From: Opitutaceae bacterium
Lineage (GTDB): Bacteria > Verrucomicrobiota > Verrucomicrobiia > Opitutales > Opitutaceae
Assembly: GCA_016795565.1 (NCBI GenBank)
Contig: JAEUGW010000030.1
Span: forward strand, 1-64,000
Reading direction: 5' to 3'
DNA: 64,000 nt
Position numbers and translations under genes: made by a program. Positions 1-8,698 of this stretch are shown piece by piece (the stretch's first letter is position 1; each line of letters begins with the position of its first letter). The notes beneath the pieces are model-generated. The model was not told the origin of the DNA, did not search any database, and saw only the letters and a list, made by a program, of their open reading frames with translations.

Positions 1-35
1 AGCGACGCCCCTACACTCCGAAAGGTGGCTGGAAT

Positions 36-527
36 GTGGGACCAACGGTTTTCCGCCTGATCGCGCTCTTGGGCGGGCTTTTCCTTTTCTCGGGCTGCCA
101 GACGAGCGAGCCCTCGCCGCTGGACCAGCCGCTGGTCGCCCGCTTCTTCCTGGAAGCCCGGCCGGGCACGCCGGGCGTGACGGTGCAGCTGCCCGTCAGC
201 AAGGTGGCGCTGAACATCAATCCCAAGCCGGTGCTCGTCGAATACGACATCGCCAACGTCGAGTTCGCCAAGGTGGACCTGGGCTGGTGCCTCTACTTCC
301 AGTTCAATTCCGCGGCGGCGCGCGATCTCTACCGGCTGAGCGCGGCCAATCTGGGTGGACGGCTGGTGCTGGCGCTGAATGACATGCCGGTCGGGGCGCG
401 CCGGCTTGACCAGGCCATCGCCGACGGCGGGCTGCTGATCTTCATCGAGCTGCCCAACGAGGAACTGCCGCCCATCGCCGAGCGCCTGAAGCGCACGGCG
501 GCCGCGATCGCGAAAAAGGGGCGGTGA
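36..527 (+). CDS. putative outer-membrane lipoprotein of unknown function
   Basis: The 163-residue product starts at GTG 36 with a short signal peptide. A hydrophobic stretch is followed by a lipobox ending LFSGC, so Cys21 would be lipidated and the protein anchored in the envelope. The rest has no domain I recognise. The frame stays open upstream to the window edge, but the lipobox position favours GTG 36. Its stop overlaps the next start (GTGA), so it is probably cotranscribed with the M23 peptidase and may act with it in cell-wall work. That role is inferred from context only. Confidence 0.7.
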   Translation: MGPTVFRLIALLGGLFLFSGCQTSEPSPLDQPLVARFFLEARPGTPGVTVQLPVSKVALNINPKPVLVEYDIANVEFAKVDLGWCLYFQFNSAAARDLYRLSAANLGGRLVLALNDMPVGARRLDQAIADGGLLIFIELPNEELPPIAERLKRTAAAIAKKGR

Positions 528-1549
528 CCGCCGTGTCCAAAGCCGCGCTGTTCGCCTTCATCCTGCTGGCCGCGCCGTTCGTGGGGGCGCAGCGCCTGGA
601 GTTCAGCTGGCCGACGCCCAACCGGGCCTGGGAGCAGGGGCGCGATTACACGGCCTGGGTGCAACCGACGGTCTCCGGCATCGAGGAGTCCGGCCTGTTC
701 GGATGCGTGCGCAGCAGCGGCGCGCAATTCCACGAGGGCATCGACATCCGGCCGGTCGCCCGCGACCGCGCGGGCGAGGCCACGGACAAGATCACGGCGG
801 CGATGGACGGCGTGGTGCGCCACGTGAGCACCGTGGCCGGCCACAGCGCTTACGGGCGTTACGTCGTGCTGGAGCATCCCGACCAGACGCCCGCCGTTTA
901 CACGCTTTACGCGCACCTCGCCCGGGTGGAACCCGGCCTCCGGCCGGGTTTGCCCGTCAAGCGCGGCCACGTCCTCGGCACGATGGGCCGCAGCGCCGGC
1001 GGCTATGCCATCCCGAAGGAGCGCGCGCACCTGCATTTCGAGATCGGCTTCGTGGCGACGACGCAGACCTTCGGCTCGTGGTATGCGTGGAAGAAGTTTG
1101 GCAGCCCGAACGAGCACGGCGCCTACAACGGCATGAACCTGCTCGGCATCGACCCGCATGATTTCCTGCGCGAGCTGCGCCGGCAGCGGGTGGACAACGT
1201 GCAGGAATACGTGGACCGCCTGCGCGGCGTGGTGAAGGTGCGCGTGGCGACCACGCGCACGCCGGACTTCATCGCGCGTTATCCCTCGCTGCTGCGGAAG
1301 CCGGTCAACGGGCTGGTGGCGGGCTGGGAGGTGGAGTGTAACGCCACCGGCCTGCCGTTCGCCTGGACGCCGCTCACGGCGGCGGAACTCGGCGGGCAGC
1401 GCTCCGGCACGGCGCGGATCGTGTCGGCCGACAGCGCCCAGTTGCGCGCGAGCCGGTGCAAGTCACTCGCCAAGCCCGCGCGGGGCGGCGGCTACACCAT
1501 CGGCCCCGATCTCAACACCGTGCTGCAGCTCGTGTTCGGGCTGAGATGA
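524..1549 (+). CDS. M23 family metallopeptidase (LytM-type endopeptidase)
   Basis: A secreted 341-residue protein with an N-terminal signal peptide ending near VGAQ. The peptidase M23 domain lies at about residues 60-190: HEGID supplies the first zinc His and Asp, and AHLHFEIG supplies the HxH motif. These enzymes cut peptide cross-links in peptidoglycan, in the periplasm. The roughly 150-residue C-terminal part is unrecognised. The start overlaps the lipoprotein stop by four bases. The loop before KRGHVLG, at bases 924-950, contains a 27-bp palindromic repeat that recurs identically, in the opposite orientation, inside folC. Confidence 0.85.
   Translation: MTAVSKAALFAFILLAAPFVGAQRLEFSWPTPNRAWEQGRDYTAWVQPTVSGIEESGLFGCVRSSGAQFHEGIDIRPVARDRAGEATDKITAAMDGVVRHVSTVAGHSAYGRYVVLEHPDQTPAVYTLYAHLARVEPGLRPGLPVKRGHVLGTMGRSAGGYAIPKERAHLHFEIGFVATTQTFGSWYAWKKFGSPNEHGAYNGMNLLGIDPHDFLRELRRQRVDNVQEYVDRLRGVVKVRVATTRTPDFIARYPSLLRKPVNGLVAGWEVECNATGLPFAWTPLTAAELGGQRSGTARIVSADSAQLRASRCKSLAKPARGGGYTIGPDLNTVLQLVFGLR
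924..950 (+). repeat. palindromic repeat copy inside the M23 gene
   Basis: A 27-bp segment whose core is two 9-bp arms (AACCCGGCC and GGCCGGGTT) around TCC. It is identical to the reverse complement of 13610-13636 inside folC. It encodes the VEPGLRPG loop of the peptidase. Confidence 0.8.
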
Positions 1550-1559
1550 GATCAACGCC

Positions 1560-1934
1560 TCAGCTCTGCGGCTTCAGCTTGCGCAGCAGTTGCTGGAACT
1601 CGGGATCGGCCTTGAGGGTTTCGAGGTCGGGGTCCTGCTGCATCCAGTCGAGGTCGTCGTAGCCGAGCGACACGGCCTTGCGGAGGGATTTCAGCGCGTC
1701 GGGGCGCTTCTTGCAGAGGGCGAGGGAGCAGGCGAGGTTGTAGTGCGCCGTGGGGTTGTCGGGCTCGAGGCGCACCAGCTTGCGGTCCATCTTCAGGCCG
1801 TCGGCGATGCGACCGACCTTGGTGTAGAGCCCGCCGAGCAGGCCGACGACATCGACATAATCCGGGCAGCGGCGGTGGACGGCCTCATAGAAGCCGATTT
1901 CAAACTGGGGATCGGACTTGGGCTTGTGCGACAT
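1560..1934 (-). CDS. small TPR-repeat protein
   Basis: The 124-residue product starts MSHKPK at ATG 1934. It has two to three TPR-like helix pairs; the segment NPTAHYNLACSLA is typical of the repeat. It is probably a protein-protein interaction module, but the partner is unknown. It begins two bases after the fur-family stop, so the two form an operon. A longer open frame upstream overlaps the regulator and is not used. Confidence 0.75.
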   Translation of the reverse strand: MSHKPKSDPQFEIGFYEAVHRRCPDYVDVVGLLGGLYTKVGRIADGLKMDRKLVRLEPDNPTAHYNLACSLALCKKRPDALKSLRKAVSLGYDDLDWMQQDPDLETLKADPEFQQLLRKLKPQS

Positions 1935-1936
1935 GG

Positions 1937-2404
1937 CTAGGGCTGGCGGCGGTTCGGGCAGCGGCCGGAGGAGCGGTAGGCGATGCACTGCGCGCTGACC
2001 TGGAGGCGCTGCGAGACGGGCTTGAGGCCGAGCTTGAGGGAGACGGTGCTGCCATACCACTCCATGAACGGGGCGCTGATCTCGAAAATCTTGGAGCAGT
2101 CCTCGCACACGACCTGCGCGACCTGCGTGTTGCCGCTGGTGGCGGGCAGGTAGAATTTTTCCCCGGTGCCGATGTCCACCTCCCGCAGGATATGGCTCCC
2201 GGTCATGAGGGGCAGGGTGCGGTAAACGGTCGCCCGCGACACGGAGTCGTCGAGCCGGCGCGCGCAATCGAGCAGCTGCTCAGCGGTGAAGTGCTCCTTC
2301 TGGGCGAAGGCCGCGTTGAAGATGGCGAGCCGCTGGTCGGTCACGCGCAGCCCCTGCTCGGTCAGGTAGGCTTGGAATTTTTCGCGGGAAGTTTCGACGC
2401 TCAC
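1937..2404 (-). CDS. Fur family metal/peroxide-responsive repressor
   Basis: A 155-residue product from GTG 2404 (MSVETSREKF). The winged-helix N-terminal half contains LRVTDQRLAIFNAAF and the recognition region SRATVYRTLPLM. The C-terminal half has the structural-zinc pair VCEDC and two more Cys near the C-terminus (QC...RC). Family members (Fur, Zur, PerR) repress metal-uptake or peroxide genes; which metal this one senses cannot be decided here. The open frame extends about 100 codons upstream into the repeat-rich priA spacer, which is not coding. It is divergent from priA and followed by the TPR gene. Confidence 0.85.
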   Translation of the reverse strand: MSVETSREKFQAYLTEQGLRVTDQRLAIFNAAFAQKEHFTAEQLLDCARRLDDSVSRATVYRTLPLMTGSHILREVDIGTGEKFYLPATSGNTQVAQVVCEDCSKIFEISAPFMEWYGSTVSLKLGLKPVSQRLQVSAQCIAYRSSGRCPNRRQP

Positions 2405-2466
2405 CGCGGGACTTTCGGCCCGGCCGGTTCGGCCTGTCAAAGGGAATTTAGGGGTCGGATGGGTAA

Positions 2467-2546
2467 CCACGGAATACACGGAACACACAGAATGATTCAG
2501 AGGATAATGCCCGGTCTGTTTTCCGTGCATTCGGTGTGTTCTGTGG
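2467..2546. repeat. nonanucleotide-period inverted repeat between fur-like gene and priA
   Basis: The left arm (2467-2492) and right arm (2521-2546) are near-complementary. Each is built of 9-bp units of the kind GGAATACAC / TTCCGTGTA. The same family recurs at 20414-20492, 22832-22858, 48009-48035 and, degenerate, near 28990. It sits in the divergent promoter region of priA and the fur-like gene. Confidence 0.8.
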
Positions 2547-2607
2547 TTTCTTTCGTTCTGACCGAAAACGCGTTGCCAGCTCCGACAACCAGGAGTCTCT
2601 TGAAACG

Positions 2608-4839
2608 ATGATCGTGGGCGTCCAGCCATTGGCCGGGTTCGACAAGCTCCTGCACTACTCCGTGCCGGAGGCCCTGCGCGATGCCGTGCGGGCGGGGTCA
2701 CTGGTGCGCGTGCCCATCATGAACCGCTCGCACCTCGCGCTGGTGCTCGAAAAGGACACGGTGCCCGACGTGCCGCTGGCCCGGCTGAAGGCGCTGAGCG
2801 GCGTCCTCCACGAATATCCGGCGCTGACGCCCGACCTGCTCGAGCTGGCGCGCTGGATGCACGTATATTATGCCGCCCGCATGGAAGGCGTGCTGGAGGC
2901 CATGATCCCGGCCGCGGTGCGCACGGGGGCGCGGCTCAAGACCGAGAAATACCTCGAGATCGCCCGCCCGCTGTCGCCCGACGAGCATGCGGCGCTGGCG
3001 AAGAAGGCGCCGAAGCAGGCGAAGCTCCACGATTTCCTCCGGCAGCAGTTCCGGCCGCAGAAGAAATCCCTGGTGCTCTCGCGCCTTGGCACCACGGCGG
3101 CCGTGGTCAACGCCCTGCTCAAGGCCGGGCTCATCCGCGAGGAGGCGCGCCACGTCGAGCGTGTGGCCTACGCTGACAACTGGTCCGGCGGCGAGGTCGT
3201 CCCGGCGCAACCGCCCAAGCTCAACGACGAGCAGGCCGCCGTCGTGACGTCGGTGGGCGAAAGCCTCGGCAAGGGGAAGTTTGCCGTGCATCTGTTGCAC
3301 GGTGTCACCGGTTCGGGCAAGACGGAGGTCTATCTCCGCGCGGTCGAGCAGGTGCTCGCGGCCGGCGGCAGCGCCATCTACCTCGTGCCGGAGGTCGCGC
3401 TCACGCCGCAGACCGTGGCGCGGCTGCGCGGGCGTTTCGAGGCCGCCGGGCACAAGACCGTCGTCTGGCACAGCCACCTCGGCGAGGGCGAGCGGCTCGA
3501 CGGCTGGACGGCGCTGGCCTCGGGCGCGGCGCGGGTCGTGGTCGGCGCCCGCTCGGCGGTGTTTGCCCCGGTGCGGGACCTGCGGCTCATTGTCGTCGAT
3601 GAGGAGCACGAGCCGGCTTACAAGCAGGACGAGACGCCGCGCTACCACGGCCGCGATGTGGCCGTTTACCGGGCCAAGCTCGCGCAGGCAGTCTGCCTCC
3701 TCGGCTCGGCCACGCCGTCGCTCGAATCCTTCGCCAACGTGCAGGGCGGCAAATACCGGCTCAACACGCTCACCAAGCGCGTGGACGATAAGCAGCTGCC
3801 CGACATCCAGATCGTGGACATGCGCATCGAGGCGATGCGGTCGCGGGGGCTGGTGACGCTGTCGCGGCTGCTGGTGGACCACATGCACCAGCGTTTCGCG
3901 CGGAAGGAGCAGACGATCCTCTTCATCAACCGCCGCGGCTACTCGTCGAGCATGCAGTGCCGGAAATGCGGCCACGTGGAGGAGTGCCCGCATTGCAGCG
4001 TGGCGATGACCTACCACCGCGCCGACGAGACCTTGAAATGCCATCTCTGCGGCCACCAGCGCGGGGCGCCGGCGGCGTGCCCGAAGTGCGCGGCGCCGGA
4101 CATCCGCTGGCGCGGGCTGGGCACGCAGCGCGTCGAGGAAGCGGTGCGGCGCGTGCTGCCGCGCGCGCGGCTCGAGCGCATGGACACCGACACGATGGTG
4201 AAGAAGCACCGGTTCCGGCAGATCCTCGGGGACTTCCGCGCCGGCAAGATCGACATCCTCATCGGCACGCAGATGATCGGCAAGGGACTCGATTTCCCCA
4301 ATGTCACGCTGGTCGGCCTGATCGACGCCGACCTCTCGATGCACGTGCCGGACTTCCGCGCCAACGAGCGCACATTCCAGCTGATCGTGCAGGTGGCCGG
4401 CCGGGCCGGGCGCGGCGACCGCGCGGGGGAGGTGGTCGTGCAGACCTTCACGCCCAAGGCCGACGCCATCCAATTTGCCAAGCGCGCGGATTACGATGGC
4501 TTCGCCGAGACCGAGCTGGGGGTGCGCAGGCAGTTCGCCTATCCGCCCTATCGCCATCTTATCCACCACCTCTTCCGGGGACCGAACCCGGAGAAGATCC
4601 GGTTCTTTGCCGACCATTGGGTGAAGCAGGTGGAGAAGGCCCTGGGAGCCGCCGTGGAGATCCGGGGGCCGACCCCGTCACCCATTGAAAAGGTGAAGGA
4701 CGAGTATCGATTCCAAGTCTGGTATTTTTGCGCCCGGGCCTCGAAGGTCGTGCCCGAGCTGGTGAAATTGCAGGCCACGGTCCAATGGCCGGACGATGTC
4801 AGCCAGGTGCTCGATGTTGACCCGATGAGCCTGCTTTGA
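2608..4839 (+). CDS. priA: primosomal protein N' (replication restart helicase PriA)
   Basis: A 743-residue superfamily-2 helicase that reloads the replisome at stalled forks. The start MIVGVQPLAGFD at 2608 is preceded by AGGAG. Walker A GVTGSGKTEVY is near residue 232, the DEEH Walker B box near 330, and helicase motifs QMIGKGLDFPNV and AGRAGRGDRAGEV follow. The PriA zinc-binding cysteines (CRKC, CPHC, CHLC, CPKC) lie at about residues 451-495. Length is normal for the family. An in-frame extension upstream to 2536 runs into repeat DNA and is rejected. Confidence 0.97.
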   Translation: MIVGVQPLAGFDKLLHYSVPEALRDAVRAGSLVRVPIMNRSHLALVLEKDTVPDVPLARLKALSGVLHEYPALTPDLLELARWMHVYYAARMEGVLEAMIPAAVRTGARLKTEKYLEIARPLSPDEHAALAKKAPKQAKLHDFLRQQFRPQKKSLVLSRLGTTAAVVNALLKAGLIREEARHVERVAYADNWSGGEVVPAQPPKLNDEQAAVVTSVGESLGKGKFAVHLLHGVTGSGKTEVYLRAVEQVLAAGGSAIYLVPEVALTPQTVARLRGRFEAAGHKTVVWHSHLGEGERLDGWTALASGAARVVVGARSAVFAPVRDLRLIVVDEEHEPAYKQDETPRYHGRDVAVYRAKLAQAVCLLGSATPSLESFANVQGGKYRLNTLTKRVDDKQLPDIQIVDMRIEAMRSRGLVTLSRLLVDHMHQRFARKEQTILFINRRGYSSSMQCRKCGHVEECPHCSVAMTYHRADETLKCHLCGHQRGAPAACPKCAAPDIRWRGLGTQRVEEAVRRVLPRARLERMDTDTMVKKHRFRQILGDFRAGKIDILIGTQMIGKGLDFPNVTLVGLIDADLSMHVPDFRANERTFQLIVQVAGRAGRGDRAGEVVVQTFTPKADAIQFAKRADYDGFAETELGVRRQFAYPPYRHLIHHLFRGPNPEKIRFFADHWVKQVEKALGAAVEIRGPTPSPIEKVKDEYRFQVWYFCARASKVVPELVKLQATVQWPDDVSQVLDVDPMSLL

Positions 4840-4890
4840 GTTTTCTTGGCCGCGGATTGCACAGATCAACACGGATGGAATGCCCAAGAC

Positions 4891-5045
4891 CTGTCATTCT
4901 GAGACTAGACAGCAAGCCGCGAGGCTGGCGTGGGGCTCGCCAATGAACATTCCCCGTCATTGTCATGCTGAGCATAGCAAAGCATACATCACGATATCCG
5001 CAGGCGGTTGTGCCGATGGATCCTTCACTTCGCTCAGGATGACAG
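4891..5045. repeat. intergenic palindromic repeat of the GTCATTCTGAG...GATGACAG type
   Basis: The priA-mpl spacer is filled with repeat DNA. It begins CTGTCATTCTGAG and ends CGCTCAGGATGACAG, with an inner ATCACGATATCCGCAGGCGG segment. Similar wording recurs at about 54340-54530 and 60700-60735. The remaining spacer bases carry short TCCGTGTTCATCTGTGG-like repeat words and no gene. Confidence 0.7.
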
Positions 5046-5106
5046 GAGACGGTAATTTGGTCTTTATCTGCGCCCATCCGTGTTCATCTGTGGTGAGACT
5101 TTTCAG

Positions 5107-6531
5107 ATGAAAATCTATTTCATGGGCATCTGCGGGACGGCGATGGGCAACGCCGCGTTGCTCGCGCGCGCCGCCGGGCACGAGGTGCTCGGGGCCGACA
5201 CCGGCGTGTATCCGCCCATGAGCACCGTGCTGGCGGCGGCGGGCATCACGCTGCACGAGGGCTACGATCCGGTGCGCCTGGAAAAACTGGCCCCCGAGCT
5301 CGTGGTCGTGGGCAACGCCATGTCCCGCGGCAACCCCGAGGTCGAGTGGCTGCTCGACACGCGCGTTATTCCCTTCACCTCACTGCCGGCCTTCCTGGCC
5401 GATGCCGTGCTGGCGGTGCGCAAAAACATCGTCGTGGCCGGCACGCATGGGAAGACCACGACGACCTCGCTCACGGCCTTCCTGCTGCGCGAGAACGGCC
5501 GCGACCCGGGCTTCCTGATCGGCGGCGTGCCGCTCGACCCGCCGGTGGGCAACCACCTCGGCACGCTGGCGGACCCGTTCGTGATCGAGGGCGACGAATA
5601 CGACAGCGCCTTCTTCGACAAGCGCAGCAAGTTCATCCACTATGCGCCGCACATCGCGGTGCTGAACAACCTCGAGTTCGATCACGCCGACATCTTCCGC
5701 GATCTGGCGGACGTGCAACGGACCTTTTTCCACCTCACGCGCATCGTGCCGCGCAACGGCTGGATCGTGCTCAACGGCGATGATGACAACCTGCGCGCTC
5801 TCGGGCCGCTGGCCTGGACCCGCGTGGTGCGGGTCGGCACGGGGGAGGGGCACGAGCTGCGCATCGCCGGGTTTCGCGAGTCGGCGGAGGGCGCGACCTT
5901 TCGTCTCGTCTGGCAGGGCAAGCCCTGGGCCGAGGTGCAGTGGTCGCTCGCCGGCCTCTTCAACGCCCGCAACGCCGCCATGGCCGCGCTCGCGGCCGGG
6001 CTGGCGCTGTTCCCGGACGACCCAACGAGGCTGAAGCTCGATTCACTGGCGAGGTTCCGCGGCGTGAAGCGCCGGCAGGAGCTGCTCGTCAACTCGGCGA
6101 AGCTGAAGGTCATCGAGGATTTCGGTCACCACCCGACGGCGCTGGCGGAGACGCTGCAGTCGTTCCGCGCGCGCTTCCCGGGCCACATTCTCCACGCGGC
6201 CTTCGAGCCGCGCAGCAACACCTCGCGGACGAAGGTCCTGCAGGCCGCCTTCATGCGGGCGCTGGCGCTGGCGGACGAGGTGTATCTCGGCGCCATCGCG
6301 CGCCCGGAGAAGCTGAAACCGGAGGAAAGGTTCGACGAGGAGGCGGTCATCCAGCATCTCGCGACGCAGGGCGTGGACGGCTACACGGCGGCGACGCACG
6401 CGGCGTTGCTCGACATCATCCAGGGCAAGGTGGCCGAGGAAACGGAGCGCCCGCAGCTCGTGGTGTTCTTCACCAACGGCTCCTTCGACGGCATCATCGG
6501 GAAGTTCGTGAAGAACTTCGCCAGGACATGA
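5107..6531 (+). CDS. mpl: UDP-N-acetylmuramate:L-Ala-gamma-D-Glu-meso-DAP ligase (Mpl)
   Basis: A 474-residue Mur-ligase family enzyme that attaches recycled murein tripeptide to UDP-MurNAc in the cytoplasm. The start MKIYFMGICGTAMGN at 5107 gives the Rossmann-like N-terminal domain. The ATP loop AGTHGKTTTTS lies near residues 110-120. The central domain follows (EGDEYDSAFFDKRSKF) and then the C-terminal ligase domain (DFGHHPTAL; FEPRSNTSR). The IH and CGTAMG wording fits Mpl rather than MurC. Presence implies meso-DAP peptidoglycan and cell-wall recycling. Confidence 0.95.
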   Translation: MKIYFMGICGTAMGNAALLARAAGHEVLGADTGVYPPMSTVLAAAGITLHEGYDPVRLEKLAPELVVVGNAMSRGNPEVEWLLDTRVIPFTSLPAFLADAVLAVRKNIVVAGTHGKTTTTSLTAFLLRENGRDPGFLIGGVPLDPPVGNHLGTLADPFVIEGDEYDSAFFDKRSKFIHYAPHIAVLNNLEFDHADIFRDLADVQRTFFHLTRIVPRNGWIVLNGDDDNLRALGPLAWTRVVRVGTGEGHELRIAGFRESAEGATFRLVWQGKPWAEVQWSLAGLFNARNAAMAALAAGLALFPDDPTRLKLDSLARFRGVKRRQELLVNSAKLKVIEDFGHHPTALAETLQSFRARFPGHILHAAFEPRSNTSRTKVLQAAFMRALALADEVYLGAIARPEKLKPEERFDEEAVIQHLATQGVDGYTAATHAALLDIIQGKVAEETERPQLVVFFTNGSFDGIIGKFVKNFART

Positions 6532-6536
6532 TCGGC

Positions 6537-6593
6537 TTATTCAGAAGCCAGGAATCCAGGAATCAGATCCTTGGCTTCATGGTTTCTGAATAA
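6537..6593. terminator. hairpin between convergent mpl and rimO
   Basis: A 14-bp arm at 6537-6550 pairs with 6580-6593 with one mismatch, around a loop made of AATCCAG-like heptamers. It lies between the convergent ends of mpl and rimO, so it could end transcription in both directions. There is no clear U-tract, so it may equally be one of the local repeat elements. Confidence 0.5.
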
Positions 6594-6607
6594 TTCCGCG
6601 GATCGAT

Positions 6608-8023
6608 TCACTGCGCCTGCTTGGCGACCTTGAACTCAGCGGGCTTTTCGCCCTTCGGCAGGGCGAGCAGGTCGTAATCCTGGTAGCCGGTAATCTTGAC
6701 ATCCACGAACTCGCCGACCGGGAGGTCGCGCGGCACATAGACACGGCCGTCGATGTCCGGCGCGTCGGCCTCGCCGCGGGCGACGCCGGGTTCCTCGACG
6801 AGGACCTTGAGGGTCTTGCCGACGTAGCTCTTGCTGACCTCGGCGGCGATCTGGCGCTGCAGGCCCATGAGGGTGTGCCAGCGGGCCTCCTTCACCTTGG
6901 CGGGAATCTGGTCGGGCATCTTGGCGCCGCGCGTGCCTTCCTCCTGGGAGTAACGGAAGACGCCGAGGCGCTCGAACTTGGTCTCCCGGATGAAACCGGC
7001 GAGTTCGGCAACGTCGGCCTCGGTCTCGCCGGGGAAGCCGACGATGAAGGTGGTGCGGATGGCGATGCCCGGGATGCCGGCGCGGATGCGCTTGAGGAGA
7101 TCGCGGATGTAGTCGCCGCTCGTCTCGCGCTGCATCTTGCCGAGCATGTGGTCGCTGATGTGCTGCAGCGGGATGTCGATGTAGCGGGCGACCTTCGGGC
7201 ACTCGGCGATGGTCCTGATGAGTTCGTCGCTCCAGTGGGCCGGGTGCGTGTAGAGCAGGCGGATCCAGAAGTCGCCCTCGATGGCGTTGAGCTCGCGGAG
7301 AAGGGTGGTGAGGGCGGTGCCGCGCGAGGAATCCACCGGCGTGCGGGGATTCGGGCGCTGCTCCCAGGTGTCCATGCCGAAGAATGTCGTGTCCTGGGAG
7401 ATGAGGTTGAGCTCCTTGACGCCCTCCTTGACCAGCTGGCGGGCCTCGGCGACGACGCTGGCGACGGTGCGGCTGCGGTGGCGGCCGCGGATCTGCGGGA
7501 TGATGCAGAAGGTGCACGGGTGGTTGCAGCCCTCCGCGATCTTCATGTAGGCAAAATGCTTCGGCGTGAGCCGGAAGCGCGGCGTGTCGTAGTCCGGGAT
7601 GTAGGTGGACTTGCCCTCGATGAAGTTGGCCGGCGCCTCGTCCTTCGGCCGGTCCTTGGCGTAGATGCCCTCGATGATCGGGGCGACCTTCGTGATCTGG
7701 TCGAGGCCGATGAAGGCGTCCACCTCGTCGTGGAGCGAGGTGGACAGGTCCTTCGAGAACCGCTGCGACATGCAGCCGGCGACGATGAGCTTCTGCTCCT
7801 TGCGGCGCTTCTTCATCCCGCGGTTCTGGTGGACCTCGAGGATGTGGCCGATGGACTCCTCCTTGGACGAGTCGATGAACGAGCAGGTGTTGACGATGAC
7901 GACGTCGGCCTTCTCCGCCTCGGGGATGACGGCCATGCCCGCCTGGTGCAGGTGGCCGACCATGATCTCGCTATCGACGAGATTCTTGGCGCAACCGAGG
8001 GAGATGAGGCTGACTTTGATCAT
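6608..8023 (-). CDS. rimO: ribosomal protein S12 methylthiotransferase RimO
   Basis: A 471-residue radical-SAM methylthiotransferase that modifies an aspartate of ribosomal protein S12. The N-terminal UPF0004 domain has Cys11 (SLGCAKN), Cys47 and Cys84 for the auxiliary cluster. The radical-SAM cluster motif CNHPCTFC is at 166-173, and a TRAM domain closes the protein. The SLGCAKNLVDSE opening separates RimO from MiaB. Start ATG 8023. Confidence 0.96.
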   Translation of the reverse strand: MIKVSLISLGCAKNLVDSEIMVGHLHQAGMAVIPEAEKADVVIVNTCSFIDSSKEESIGHILEVHQNRGMKKRRKEQKLIVAGCMSQRFSKDLSTSLHDEVDAFIGLDQITKVAPIIEGIYAKDRPKDEAPANFIEGKSTYIPDYDTPRFRLTPKHFAYMKIAEGCNHPCTFCIIPQIRGRHRSRTVASVVAEARQLVKEGVKELNLISQDTTFFGMDTWEQRPNPRTPVDSSRGTALTTLLRELNAIEGDFWIRLLYTHPAHWSDELIRTIAECPKVARYIDIPLQHISDHMLGKMQRETSGDYIRDLLKRIRAGIPGIAIRTTFIVGFPGETEADVAELAGFIRETKFERLGVFRYSQEEGTRGAKMPDQIPAKVKEARWHTLMGLQRQIAAEVSKSYVGKTLKVLVEEPGVARGEADAPDIDGRVYVPRDLPVGEFVDVKITGYQDYDLLALPKGEKPAEFKVAKQAQ

Positions 8024-8030
8024 GGATTGG

Positions 8031-8097
8031 CTGGAGCGGCGGTCTATGACCGCCGGGCCGGCAAAATGAAAACGGCGGTCCTAGACCGCCGCTACAG
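8031..8097. repeat. TAGCGGCGGTCTATGACCGCCG palindromic repeat, copy 1
   Basis: Two arms (8031-8055 and 8073-8097) carry GCGGCGGTC..GACCGCCG and form a strong hairpin just upstream of rimO. The same unit is the core of the MITE-like element at 16324-16460. Confidence 0.8.
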
Positions 8098-8119
8098 TTC
8101 GAAGGCGGAAGCAAAAGCC

Positions 8120-8224
8120 TTACTTCTTGGCCTTGGCGATCTTGGCCTTGATGGCGGCATTGCGACGCTTGTGGTAAGCGAGGCGGCGTTTCTTTTTGAT
8201 GTGCTTGTTGAATTGTTGGCCCAT
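8120..8224 (-). CDS. 34-residue highly basic conserved-type protein
   Basis: A short open frame from ATG 8224, preceded by GGAG-type sequence (CTCCTCCAATCC on the sense strand). It encodes a lysine/arginine-rich peptide that opens MGQQFNKHIKKKRR and closes AKAKK. Roughly half the residues are Lys, Arg or His, as in tiny ribosomal or ribosome-associated proteins. I believe similar short basic ORFs occur in other Verrucomicrobia, but this is from memory. Function is not known; an RNA- or ribosome-binding role is inferred from composition only. Confidence 0.65.
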   Translation of the reverse strand: MGQQFNKHIKKKRRLAYHKRRNAAIKAKIAKAKK

Positions 8225-8281
8225 GGATTGGAGGAGTGAGGGGAGACTTGTGACTGAAAGCCGGGGCGGGAGTCAAGCGCC

Positions 8282-8602
8282 TCAATAACGGGCCAAACCG
8301 GGGTCGATTTGCTCCGCCCAGGCGTCGATCCCGCCCGCCACGTTGGCGACGTTGGCGAAGCCGTTGGCCCGCAGGAACTGGGTGACCCGCAGGCTGCGGC
8401 CGCCGTGGTGGCACATCACCAAAATGGGCCGGTCGCGGGGGAGGGTGGCCGCGTGGTCGGGGATCTGGCGCATCGGGATGTGCCGGCTGCCGGCCACCGC
8501 GCAGGTGGCGACCTCGTCCGGTTCGCGGACGTCGAGCAGCAGGGCTCCGGTGCCAAGCTGTTGCGCGGCGGTGGTGACATCGATTTCGAGCGGTGTGTCC
8601 AT
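8282..8602 (-). CDS. single-domain rhodanese-like sulfurtransferase
   Basis: A 106-residue product starting MDTPLEIDVT at ATG 8602; seven further in-frame codons exist upstream. It is one rhodanese fold: LLLDVREPDEV, then the active-site loop VMCHHGGRS with the catalytic Cys, then GIDAW near the end. Such proteins shuttle sulfane sulfur or act in sulfur trafficking and detoxification. It is divergent from manC. Confidence 0.88.
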   Translation of the reverse strand: MDTPLEIDVTTAAQQLGTGALLLDVREPDEVATCAVAGSRHIPMRQIPDHAATLPRDRPILVMCHHGGRSLRVTQFLRANGFANVANVAGGIDAWAEQIDPGLARY

Positions 8603-8698
8603 GGGTCGGGCAGCCAAGGCCAAAGCCGCCGTTTGGCAACCCCGTTAACCGCGCATCAGGGCTTGAACCTCCCGGCACCTATGGGTCCTATGCACCCC

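Noticed and set aside
2405..2701. N-terminal extension of the Fur-like protein
   Set aside because: The extra 100 residues come from nonamer repeat DNA and the divergent priA promoter and coding region.
2698..4617. 639-codon minus-strand open frame opposite priA
   Set aside because: Antisense shadow; PriA on the plus strand carries all helicase and zinc motifs.
6875..8239. 454-codon plus-strand open frame opposite rimO
   Set aside because: Antisense shadow of RimO; low-complexity, no recognisable domain.
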